Part shown: piece after piece, positions 1-6,449 of the stretch
Position numbering within the stretch: the stretch's first letter is position 1
How the letters are laid out: each line of letters opens with the position of its first letter
Assembly (NCBI GenBank): GCA_947470205.1
Contig: CANISK010000016.1
Location: 1-14,507 of the forward strand
DNA length: 14,507 bases
DNA from: Neisseriaceae bacterium
Lineage (GTDB): Bacteria; Pseudomonadota; Gammaproteobacteria; Burkholderiales; UBA11063
Reading direction: 5' to 3'
The notes under the pieces: model-generated
What the model was told of the DNA's origin: nothing
What the model saw: only the letters and a program-made list of their open reading frames with translations
Database searches by the model: none
Program-made: the position numbers and the translations under genes

Positions 1-763
1 CAACCATAATTTGTTTATATAATAATACACTAGATAGCACCAGACAACAATAATACCATAAAGTAAAATGTAAATTTACCCCAATAATAAACATAATAAT
101 AATAAATATTAGATAGCATATAAATATAATAGGTGTTACATATTTGCCAAATGCGATAGCTGAGGTTTTAATATTTATTTTTTGGTCATCTTGTATATCA
201 GCAAGCGCATAAATGGTATCGTATCCTATTACCCAAAAAATATTTGCAATAAATAGTAGAATAGCAATATAATTAATTAATGAGGTTATTTCCATAAATA
301 CCATAAAAATACCAAAACTAAATGCAATTCCTAGGTAAGCCTGTGGAACGGGGAAAAATCTTTTAAAAAATGGGTATGTGGTGTATAATATAAATGCTGG
401 AAATGAGAGCATTATTGTTGCCATAGACAATGTGCCACTTGCTAGAATAAGAGTGACAACACTTAATACACAACCAAAGATAATAGCAGATCTTTTTGAG
501 ATAACCCCACGAACCAATGGCCTGTTTCTCGTTCGTTCTACCTTACTATCAAATTTTACATCACATACATCATTAAATACACACCCCGCAGATCTTGCAA
601 GAAAAGTGCCAATTGAGAATACGATAATATACTTTAGTTGAATGATGCCATGTTCAGCAATAAATAATGCCCACAATGTTGGCCATAAGAGCAATAAAGT
701 ACCAATTGGTTTATCTAAACGAATTAGTTGTAAGTATGGCGATATGGTGGATGTATATTTCAT
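1..763 (-). CDS. ubiA: 4-hydroxybenzoate polyprenyltransferase UbiA, C-terminus cut by window edge
   Basis: This integral membrane prenyltransferase attaches the polyprenyl tail to 4-hydroxybenzoate in ubiquinone biosynthesis at the inner membrane. I translated it by hand from the minus strand: the frame is open from the ATG at 763 to the window edge, about 254 residues. The start reads LIRLDKPIGTLLLLWPTLWA, a hallmark of bacterial UbiA. The first Asp-rich motif is NDVCDVKFD (residues 64-72, matching NDxxDxxxD) and is followed by RTRNRPL. The second is YDTIYALADIQDD (181-193). Both bind Mg-diphosphate in this family. Several hydrophobic helices follow. Compared with the roughly 290-residue family, about 30-40 C-terminal residues are missing off the edge. 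An in-frame ATG at 775 would add four residues, and neither start has a clear Shine-Dalgarno. The family call is very safe; the exact start is not. Confidence 0.95.
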   Translation of the reverse strand, partial: MKYTSTISPYLQLIRLDKPIGTLLLLWPTLWALFIAEHGIIQLKYIIVFSIGTFLARSAGCVFNDVCDVKFDSKVERTRNRPLVRGVISKRSAIIFGCVLSVVTLILASGTLSMATIMLSFPAFILYTTYPFFKRFFPVPQAYLGIAFSFGIFMVFMEITSLINYIAILLFIANIFWVIGYDTIYALADIQDDQKINIKTSAIAFGKYVTPIIFICYLIFIIIMFIIGVNLHFTLWYYCCLVLSSVLLYKQIMV

Positions 764-872
764 GTTTGACCGCATTAACAATAATTTTATTTGTGTGGTG
801 AGTATACCATACTGAATTATGTACGATAAATAAAATATTATGTGCTCTATTTTATAAATAGTAGGTGGCATT

Positions 873-1109
873 ATGGAAAGATTAGTTGAATTTAAAAATT
901 TTAAATATACCCAAAAAGATATTTCCGCGGATTTATATATTGATGGTAACTTCCTTATGAGAATGCTTGGTAGTGTTGATTGTTTGTGTAATGATAAAGA
1001 AACTGATGTATTGTTGTATGAATACTTTAGAAGTGCATCATTGTATTATATGAATCAGTCGCCAATACCAGTTAGTCAAAAATATCTTTTAAATCAGCGC
1101 ACTCATTAA
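873..1109 (+). CDS. 78-residue hypothetical protein, divergent from ubiA
   Basis: I do not recognise this small protein. It has 78 residues, starts MERLVEFKNF and ends LLNQRTH, with mixed charge, no membrane segment and no signal peptide. It is likely a real gene: the ATG is preceded at a good distance by AGGTGG (864-869), it lies outside other genes, and its composition (Tyr, Leu and acidic residues, with no low-complexity stretch) looks like a folded cytosolic protein. It contains Cys at residues 37 and 39 in SVDCLCNDKE, too few for an obvious metal site. It is divergent from ubiA and convergent with the KAP NTPase gene, from which a MITE-like element separates it. No function is proposed. 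Confidence 0.6.
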   Translation: MERLVEFKNFKYTQKDISADLYIDGNFLMRMLGSVDCLCNDKETDVLLYEYFRSASLYYMNQSPIPVSQKYLLNQRTH

Positions 1110-1241
1110 GATAACTGCATACTCCGAGGTATTTAATAACTGTATTTTATGATTTATCATCTTGAGTTAGGCTCATCAAACAATAGACCTCTTGCATAAT
1201 TCCATAAAATGCGAATTCGACATAAGAAAATTACAAACACA

Positions 1242-1281
1242 GTCATTGCGAACCCTGATTTATCAGGGTGTGGCAATCTCA
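1242..1281 (+). repeat. Repeat unit copy 1 (GTCATTGCGA ... GTGGCAATCTCA)
   Basis: This 40-bp unit is made of a constant left flank GTCATTGCGA, an 18-bp perfect palindrome ACCCTGATTTATCAGGGT (1252-1269) and a constant right flank GTGGCAATCTCA. It is the left partner of an inverted pair inside the MITE-like element. Similar intergenic repeats with GTCATTGCGA and GGCAATC flanks are, from memory, scattered in many AT-rich and intracellular bacterial genomes. Confidence 0.85.
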
Positions 1282-1322
1282 TAAGCAAAACATACAATAT
1301 GTAACGTATGAGTGCCAATCAT

Positions 1323-1362
1323 TGAGATTGCCACGCTTTGATAAATCAAAGCTCGCAATGAC
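1323..1362 (-). repeat. Repeat unit copy 2, inverted relative to copy 1
   Basis: Read on the minus strand this is GTCATTGCGAG, then a CTTTGATTTATCAAAG palindrome, then GTGGCAATCTCA. The flanks match copy 1. The palindrome keeps the central TGATTTATCA but has a different stem (GCTT paired with AAGC instead of ACCC paired with GGGT). It pairs with copy 1 to give a large stem-loop across 1242-1362. Confidence 0.85.
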
Positions 1363-1412
1363 TATATAAATTATCACTTTTATAGGTTATGCAAGAGGTC
1401 TATTCTAAAATT

Positions 1413-4043
1413 TTAACCGTTGTTTTTTGCTAATTTTTCTATATCATTTAAATTGTTAACAAATTTCCCCAGAGTAATCTCTAAATTATCATAAGGAATG
1501 TATTCTAAATTTGCGTCTTCAAAAAAAGTATTATATTTTATCTGTATGCCAATTTTTGTCTTGATGAGACTGACATCTGGAATCCATTTCTTTTCATTTT
1601 CATCCCATGTGATATCTGTACTAGAAAATCGTTTTCCTTTTTCGTATACAAATAATAATTGAGTATGTGCAAGACTATTTACATAATTAAAGAATGAAGG
1701 ATTATCATGATGAACCATTTTTACAATTATATTGGCAATGATATTTTTATAATAAATGTCATCCCGCTGCAAAACACCATGAGCGACAATTAATATCATC
1801 AAGAAATTTATTCCAGATGCGGTGAAAAATGCTGAATAATGTGCATCACTCCACGATGTTTTAAAATCTTGATTTTTAAAAAATTGTAGAATGGTTAATT
1901 TATACAATAAATTAGTGGAATTGGCATCTAATAGTAACCAATTATAAAACAGTATAAATCGCCAAAAGGGTATTCGATTTGTCTCTGGAGTGGGGGATTT
2001 ATTAGATGCATACCATGTGTAGAACAACCACTGAACATATGATCTCAACGGCAATTTAGTCAGTTGAAAGTCATCTGGATCGTAAATGATATTTTCATTG
2101 TTACTGCAATTATATAGACCATGGTTATTAAATGGATGCAAAAAATCCATTGATGGATTAATGAAGAGCATGGTTGAAAATGAATACTTAGTATCAAAAA
2201 AAATATCTCCTTGCCATGTGGTATTTCTTAGTAATTGCATAAATTCTTGCGGTAGATTGGTATTTAATTTGTGGGGGTTGATTGATTCTGTAATTTCCAT
2301 CGTTGTACGCATACAAATTGTTTTAAATAAAGTAGTCATAAAATTATTATCAAGTCCTAGGAGATGAATTCTTGGCGCATAACGAGTTTTTATGATTGAA
2401 TAAATAAAAATATCAACAATATGGATATTTTTTATCTTTTGATAACGCTTATCATCTTGAAACAATTGAATGGTTTTCTTAATTTCACTGGTAGTTACAT
2501 TGAATTTTGTAATTATTTGCAGTAAAGCTGGATGAAATAATTGTGCATGATTCTTAGATGGAAATATCGTAGTATTTTGCCAAAAATTTAACATTTTTAA
2601 TGGTAAGAATAACAACGCTTGGTATTTTACAGTATTTTCATTTTGTAATTTTTTTACTTTTTCTCTATCATCTATTGGAAGATTATTGATATTAATTTCT
2701 TGATTATTAAAGAATATTTTTTGATCATCAATGTACAAAAAATGATCTTTAATCTCTTTTGCATTTTTAATTTCTTTTTTTGCAATAATTATCTCATCAC
2801 TTTCTTTTTTATAGCATTTATTATCTTCACCCCACAATAACTCAACCTGCCTATTTCTGACCCTTGCAGTGAGATCATATGTGTCATCAATCAATTTATG
2901 ATATTCATGAATAGCATGAGGTGTATCGCTGTCATCATTATTTCTGTCGCCCTTGTTCTCATCATTATCTTGTGTGTTATGATTTTCAAGTGCGCTATAT
3001 ATTTTTTGCACCTCTGCAGGTAGTATTGTAATTATACGAGGGCACTCTTTAATGTGGTATAAAAATGTGAGTATATAAAAAAGTTGGATAGTGGTTAATC
3101 TATCTAGATCTTCAATAATTAAAACTATTGTTTGGTGCTTGTCTTGTATTTTTTTACTTATACCCTCTAAAGTCTGATGCTCTTTATTGAATTTTTCCAT
3201 ATTTGTATTAGTTAATTTCTCTGTATAGCTATTTGAAATATGTCGCAAAAATTTATCAACGCCAGTATCTTGTAATTGTTGATACAAGAAATTTATAAAA
3301 GTTGCAATAATTGTGTTTTTATTATCCTCACATTGTGCTAATACTGTCATTGCAGAAAATTTCACTGTATGAATGTGATGGGGCTTGGCAAATATTTTTA
3401 TATTTGATTCTTCGATTTTTTCATGTAATAAATTCAAGAATGAAGTTTTACCAATTCTAAAAATACTATCTAAAATAATTACAGTATTTTGAGATTTATT
3501 TAAATTACTGGCAATGTATTGAGTGTAAAATTCTTTAGTTAATTCATTAAACCCCAATAGATCATTTTTTGAGTTTGTAATTGGAACATCATCGTTGATA
3601 TTGTTTAAATTTGATGTTGAGGGTGAAAATTGTGATTTTATTAGTAAAAATATGGCATTTAGATAATATTTTAAAACAAAAATTATCTGTTGTAATATGT
3701 ATACCAAAAAACCATATATAGAAAATAGCAACAATAACTCTAGCGCTAGCCACGTAAATATTCCCCATTGATAAAGATGATTAAAGTGCCATGGTATAGT
3801 CTCTTTACCAAAAAGTAGTTTATAAGTTTGAGCAAGAGAATAGCAGTATGATTTTTTATTTATTATGGGAATAAGGGTATGAAAAGCTGGGGTTTTAGTT
3901 ATCATCACCATGGCGATTAATGTGATGATTAGACTATATGTCCAGTTTTGCTTAAAAATGACACTGAAGTTTTTAACAATGATAATAAAAAATAAACTTA
4001 TAATTGTTATATTGAGAGCGGGGTATAATATCAAGTTCAGCAT
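1413..4043 (-). CDS. Membrane-anchored KAP-family P-loop NTPase
   Basis: From the ATG at 4043 this is an 876-residue protein with a hydrophobic N-terminal part: likely membrane spans near residues 3-24, 37-50 and 94-124. A cytosolic NTPase domain follows. DSIFRIGKTSFLNLL (192-206) is the Walker A region and VLIIEDLDRL (307-316) is the Walker B, carrying the DLDR signature of KAP NTPases. PRIITILPAE (335-344) resembles the family's following strand. The classical first P-loop Gly is Ser193 and the usual Trp-Gly is Phe-Arg, so Walker A is degenerate while GKTS is kept. An Asp/Asn-rich linker (about 356-373) precedes a long C-terminal region I cannot assign. KAP NTPases include PifA, a phage-exclusion protein of plasmid F, and animal membrane scaffolds. 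A defence role here is inference only. The frame is open upstream to a GTG at 4130 (905 residues) lying on the edge of the upstream repeat. I prefer 4043 because GGAG lies 10 bases upstream and a TATAAT box lies at 4095-4100. Confidence 0.8.
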   Translation of the reverse strand: MLNLILYPALNITIISLFFIIIVKNFSVIFKQNWTYSLIITLIAMVMITKTPAFHTLIPIINKKSYCYSLAQTYKLLFGKETIPWHFNHLYQWGIFTWLALELLLLFSIYGFLVYILQQIIFVLKYYLNAIFLLIKSQFSPSTSNLNNINDDVPITNSKNDLLGFNELTKEFYTQYIASNLNKSQNTVIILDSIFRIGKTSFLNLLHEKIEESNIKIFAKPHHIHTVKFSAMTVLAQCEDNKNTIIATFINFLYQQLQDTGVDKFLRHISNSYTEKLTNTNMEKFNKEHQTLEGISKKIQDKHQTIVLIIEDLDRLTTIQLFYILTFLYHIKECPRIITILPAEVQKIYSALENHNTQDNDENKGDRNNDDSDTPHAIHEYHKLIDDTYDLTARVRNRQVELLWGEDNKCYKKESDEIIIAKKEIKNAKEIKDHFLYIDDQKIFFNNQEININNLPIDDREKVKKLQNENTVKYQALLFLPLKMLNFWQNTTIFPSKNHAQLFHPALLQIITKFNVTTSEIKKTIQLFQDDKRYQKIKNIHIVDIFIYSIIKTRYAPRIHLLGLDNNFMTTLFKTICMRTTMEITESINPHKLNTNLPQEFMQLLRNTTWQGDIFFDTKYSFSTMLFINPSMDFLHPFNNHGLYNCSNNENIIYDPDDFQLTKLPLRSYVQWLFYTWYASNKSPTPETNRIPFWRFILFYNWLLLDANSTNLLYKLTILQFFKNQDFKTSWSDAHYSAFFTASGINFLMILIVAHGVLQRDDIYYKNIIANIIVKMVHHDNPSFFNYVNSLAHTQLLFVYEKGKRFSSTDITWDENEKKWIPDVSLIKTKIGIQIKYNTFFEDANLEYIPYDNLEITLGKFVNNLNDIEKLAKNNG

Positions 4044-4049
4044 AGCACC

Positions 4050-4100
4050 AAAGCTCCGAATGATTAATAAAGAAGGTATATTATCATATAATCCATTATA
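4050..4100 (-). promoter_or_regulatory. Candidate -10 box and ribosome binding site for the KAP NTPase
   Basis: On the minus strand a perfect TATAAT lies at 4100-4095, and GGAG (4057-4054) sits 10 bases before the ATG at 4043. No good -35 hexamer is visible at 16-18 bases. If the -10 box is used, transcription would begin near 4088, downstream of the alternative GTG at 4130, and the protein would start at 4043. Confidence 0.4.
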
Positions 4101-4133
4101 AAACGTGAGTTCTACATAATATACTAACACACA

Positions 4134-4173
4134 GTCATTGCGAGATTTGATTTACCAAAGCGTGGCAATCCCA
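4134..4173 (+). repeat. Repeat unit copy 3, upstream of the KAP NTPase
   Basis: The left flank GTCATTGCGAG and right flank GTGGCAATCCCA match the MITE copies (one base differs in the right flank). The core ATTTGATTTACCAAAGC is an imperfect version of the CTTTGATTTATCAAAGC core in copy 2. The identity extends a few bases left, to 4129, where both loci read ACACAGTCATTGCGA. Confidence 0.8.
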
Positions 4174-4217
4174 AAGCATGACAGCTCACATCCTACATGT
4201 TTGTGCGTCTTTTCGTA

Positions 4218-4249
4218 TGGGATTGCCACACCTCACGGCTCGCAATGAC
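4218..4249 (-). repeat. Repeat unit copy 4, inverted relative to copy 3
   Basis: Read on the minus strand this is GTCATTGCGAG, a short divergent core CCGTGAGGT, then GTGGCAATCCCA. The 11-bp and 12-bp flanks are identical to those of copy 3, giving an inverted pair over 4134-4249. No 18-bp terminal repeat like that of the element at 1182-1404 is present outside this pair. Confidence 0.8.
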
Positions 4250-4319
4250 GATGGGCGTTATGCGTTATGTGGTTACTTTGTGATTCTTAATGCTGGTTTC
4301 ATTTGTCAAATTTACGCTT

Positions 4320-5516
4320 TTACTTCAATGATAAATTATTTAACTTCACTAAGCCAATAAATATCTTAACTGAATGCAATAACGCCTCTTCATCAATGTT
4401 AAATAATGGGTGGTGATGTGGATATTCAATGCCTTTGCTGGCATTACCGGCCCCCACAAACATAAAACACCCTGTGACATGCTCCAGAAATAATGAAAAA
4501 TCTTCTCCCGCCATATTTGGCTTTGGGTGATATATAAATTCTTCACCTAGCTCATTTTTAACAGCATGTGTTGCTATTGTGATTGCATCTGGGTTATTAA
4601 TTACCGCATTATACCCATCTATATAATCAAACTTATACGTGGCATTATGTGCTTTAGTGATTCCATCTATCATGTTTATCATGCTAGATTTTATATGTTG
4701 ACGCACGTGTTTATCAAATGTTCTAATTGTGCCAGATATTTCGGCGGTATTGGGGATTATATTGTACGATGAACCGCCAATAAACTTGGTAATGGATAAT
4801 ACAGCGCTTTCTAGCGGGTCTATCTGCCTAGATATAATATGTTGTAAGCTATTAACTAACAGTGCTCCAATAGTAATACAATCTATAGATAAGTGAGGCC
4901 ATCCACCATGTCCGCCTTTACCGATAACTTCAATTTTAAAATTATCCGCAGCAGCCATCATTGGCCCATTAATCAGTGCCACTTTACCAACTGGTATACT
5001 AGACCATAAGTGGATACCGAATATCATATCCACGCCTTCTAGCACACCAGATTTTACCATCTCACTAGCACCGCCTGGGGGTAGCTCTTCTGCATGTTGA
5101 AATATAAACCGCACCTCTCCGTTAATATCATCAGTACATGTGCTTAGTATTTTAGCCACCGCCAATAAACCTGCAGTGTGTCCATCGTGTCCACATGCAT
5201 GCATAACCCCATCATTTTGTGACTTATAGTCGCATTGGTTTTCCTCTTGCAGAGGTAAGGCATCCATATCCGCTCGAAGGGCAATGGTACGCCCTTCTTT
5301 TTTGCCAATGATACGTGCCATAACACTTGTGGGGGTTGGTCTTGTGACAACTAAACCACCAAATGAGGTGAGGGTGTCAAATACAAACTGTGATGTATTG
5401 TATTCTTTGAACGATATTTCGGGGTGTTGATGTAAATATCTTCTCCATGCTATCACCTGAGGGGTAATTTCTACAATCTGTTGGTTTAGGTGTTGATTGA
5501 GAAATTGATTTTTCAT
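4320..5516 (-). CDS. M20-family amidohydrolase (hippurate / N-acyl-amino-acid hydrolase type)
   Basis: This is a 398-residue cytosolic metal-dependent amidohydrolase of the M20D type, which cleaves N-acyl bonds of amino acids or similar conjugates. The length is normal for the family. Visible motifs are RRYLHQHPEISFKEYNT (25-41), RADMDALPLQEE (81-92) containing the catalytic Asp, HACGHDGHTA (106-115) with metal-binding Cys108 and His110, HAEELPPGGA (141-150) with the catalytic and metal-binding Glu pair, FGIHLW (166-171), GKGGHGGWPH (199-208) in the dimerisation domain, AGEDFSLFL (336-344), and a late His cluster near 367-369. All expected catalytic positions are present, so the enzyme is probably active. 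The substrate cannot be read from sequence. It lies 12 bp downstream of deoC on the same strand, probably on the same transcript. It has no strong Shine-Dalgarno, so it may depend on translation of deoC. Confidence 0.92.
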   Translation of the reverse strand: MKNQFLNQHLNQQIVEITPQVIAWRRYLHQHPEISFKEYNTSQFVFDTLTSFGGLVVTRPTPTSVMARIIGKKEGRTIALRADMDALPLQEENQCDYKSQNDGVMHACGHDGHTAGLLAVAKILSTCTDDINGEVRFIFQHAEELPPGGASEMVKSGVLEGVDMIFGIHLWSSIPVGKVALINGPMMAAADNFKIEVIGKGGHGGWPHLSIDCITIGALLVNSLQHIISRQIDPLESAVLSITKFIGGSSYNIIPNTAEISGTIRTFDKHVRQHIKSSMINMIDGITKAHNATYKFDYIDGYNAVINNPDAITIATHAVKNELGEEFIYHPKPNMAGEDFSLFLEHVTGCFMFVGAGNASKGIEYPHHHPLFNIDEEALLHSVKIFIGLVKLNNLSLK

Positions 5517-5528
5517 ATTGGTTATCTT

Positions 5529-6257
5529 TTAAATTGTTATATATCGAAGAACGTCATCTACCAAGCTTGATGCACCAAAACGAAACGTATTTCGAGACAC
5601 CCAGTCTTCCCCCATAATTTTTACTGCAAGTCCAAGATATTTTTTTGCATCACCATAAGTTTTAATCCCACCAGATGCCTTAAATCCACATTTTTTATTA
5701 TTAGATTTGATAGTATTGAGCATAATCTCAGCCGCCTCAAGTGTCGCATTTACCTTTACTTTACCAGTTGAGGTTTTAAGAAAATCAGCTCCGCTATCAA
5801 TAGCAATTAAACTTGCAGTCTCAATGAGGTGGTGTTTAGATAGCTCTCCGCTTTCAATAATAACTTTCAGGATTTTATTACCACATATTCTTCGCACTTT
5901 ATCCACCATAGACTTGGCAATTTTAGTATCACCATCAATCAATGCATGATAAGGTAACACCAAATCAATCTCATCTGCACCACGCTCTAGTGCCAAGTCC
6001 GTCTCAAGTGATGCTCGATCGAGGTCTATTGAACCATGAGGGAAATTTACCACTGTTGCAATCGGTAAATTTAACATTTTTTGTGCAAAAAACTCTCGTA
6101 CAGTTGTTATCCAGTGAGAATAAATACACACTGCCGCGACATTCCCAATGGGTGTTATGCTTTTGTTGCATAAACTCAAAATAGTATTTTTGTTGTCAGA
6201 ATCATTGAGTGAGGTTAAATCAATTAGTTCTAATATTTGTTTAGCTGTATTTTGCAT
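5529..6257 (-). CDS. deoC: Deoxyribose-phosphate aldolase (class II, E. coli type)
   Basis: This cytosolic class I Schiff-base aldolase cleaves 2-deoxyribose-5-phosphate to acetaldehyde and glyceraldehyde-3-phosphate in deoxynucleoside breakdown. It has 242 residues, slightly shorter at the C-terminus than E. coli DeoC (259). Key features are LIDLTSLND (11-19), NVAAVCIYSHWI (39-50), TVVNFPHG (68-75), GADEIDLVLPYHAL (93-106), KVIIESGEL (131-139), DFLKTSTGKV (158-167) with Schiff-base Lys161, GFKASGGIKT (191-200) with the second active-site Lys193, and RFGASSLVDD (226-235). The start is supported by GGGAG (6265-6269) at good spacing from the ATG at 6257. It is the first gene of a pair with the amidohydrolase and divergent from pgk. 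Other deo genes (deoA, deoB, deoD) are not in the window. The glyceraldehyde-3-phosphate it releases can enter the TpiA/PGK steps encoded nearby. Confidence 0.97.
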   Translation of the reverse strand: MQNTAKQILELIDLTSLNDSDNKNTILSLCNKSITPIGNVAAVCIYSHWITTVREFFAQKMLNLPIATVVNFPHGSIDLDRASLETDLALERGADEIDLVLPYHALIDGDTKIAKSMVDKVRRICGNKILKVIIESGELSKHHLIETASLIAIDSGADFLKTSTGKVKVNATLEAAEIMLNTIKSNNKKCGFKASGGIKTYGDAKKYLGLAVKIMGEDWVSRNTFRFGASSLVDDVLRYITI

Positions 6258-6264
6258 AAGAAAA

Positions 6265-6269
6265 CTCCC
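6265..6269 (-). promoter_or_regulatory. Ribosome binding site of deoC
   Basis: GGGAG on the minus strand lies 7 bases before the ATG at 6257. It is one of the clearest Shine-Dalgarno sequences in the window and supports this start. No convincing -35/-10 pair for deoC was found in the AT-rich 192-bp divergent region. Confidence 0.6.
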
Positions 6270-6400
6270 ATATAAATATATAACATTTAAGTAGAATTTT
6301 ACAGTATTTTGAATATATCAATTTAAAAATTAAATTATTTACATGTACCAAGATAAACCACATACATTAACATATTCACATCAATTGTTATTTTAAAATA

Positions 6401-6409
6401 TGGTACAAT
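6401..6409 (+). promoter_or_regulatory. Extended -10 promoter of the pgk operon
   Basis: TGGTACAAT matches the extended -10 form TGnTATAAT with one mismatch in the hexamer, TACAAT (6404-6409). The -35 region is poor, as is common for extended -10 promoters. Transcription would begin near 6416 and leave a leader of roughly 35 bases before the pgk ATG at 6450. It is the only good promoter seen upstream of the seven-gene plus-strand run. Confidence 0.5.
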
Positions 6410-6449
6410 AAATACTTCTTAATAATACAATTAAAGTGAATTAAATTCA

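Larger units (their letters stand above)
1182..1404. mobile_element. MITE-like non-autonomous element with 18-bp terminal inverted repeats
   Basis: The left end AATAGACCTCTTGCATAA (1182-1199) is repeated as its exact reverse complement at 1387-1404. If the TA next to GACCTC at each end is read as a duplicated target, the element is bounded by TA and has 14-bp terminal repeats starting GACCTCTTGC. Inside lie two inverted copies of a 40-bp unit (1242-1281 and 1323-1362). There is no ORF large enough for a transposase. TA target duplication and small size fit a MITE mobilised by an insertion sequence elsewhere in the genome. From memory the end resembles some IS5-type (IS427-like) termini, but that assignment is unverified. 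The element fills most of the 303-bp gap between the 78-residue gene and the NTPase gene. The rest of that gap shows nothing recognisable. Confidence 0.75.

Noticed and set aside
378..641. 87-codon plus-strand frame
   Set aside because: It is antisense to ubiA, whose motifs run through the same bases.
1242..1362. Intrinsic transcription terminator formed by the MITE hairpins
   Set aside because: The stems are strong, but none is followed by a U-tract in either direction. It could still slow polymerase, but it is not a canonical terminator.
2086..2367. 93-codon plus-strand frame within the NTPase gene
   Set aside because: It is antisense to a continuous 876-codon gene, with no ribosome site or recognisable protein.
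1182..4249. CRISPR array
   Set aside because: There are only four repeat units, in inverted pairs with no regular spacers, and no cas genes.
1182..4250. Composite transposon made of the two repeats plus the NTPase gene
   Set aside because: There is no transposase, the right-hand repeat lacks the 18-bp ends of the left element, and no shared target duplication is seen across the whole segment.
4178..4360. Short plus-strand frame across the repeat pair at 4134-4249
   Set aside because: It is built largely from the inverted repeat and runs into the end of the amidohydrolase gene, with no ribosome site.
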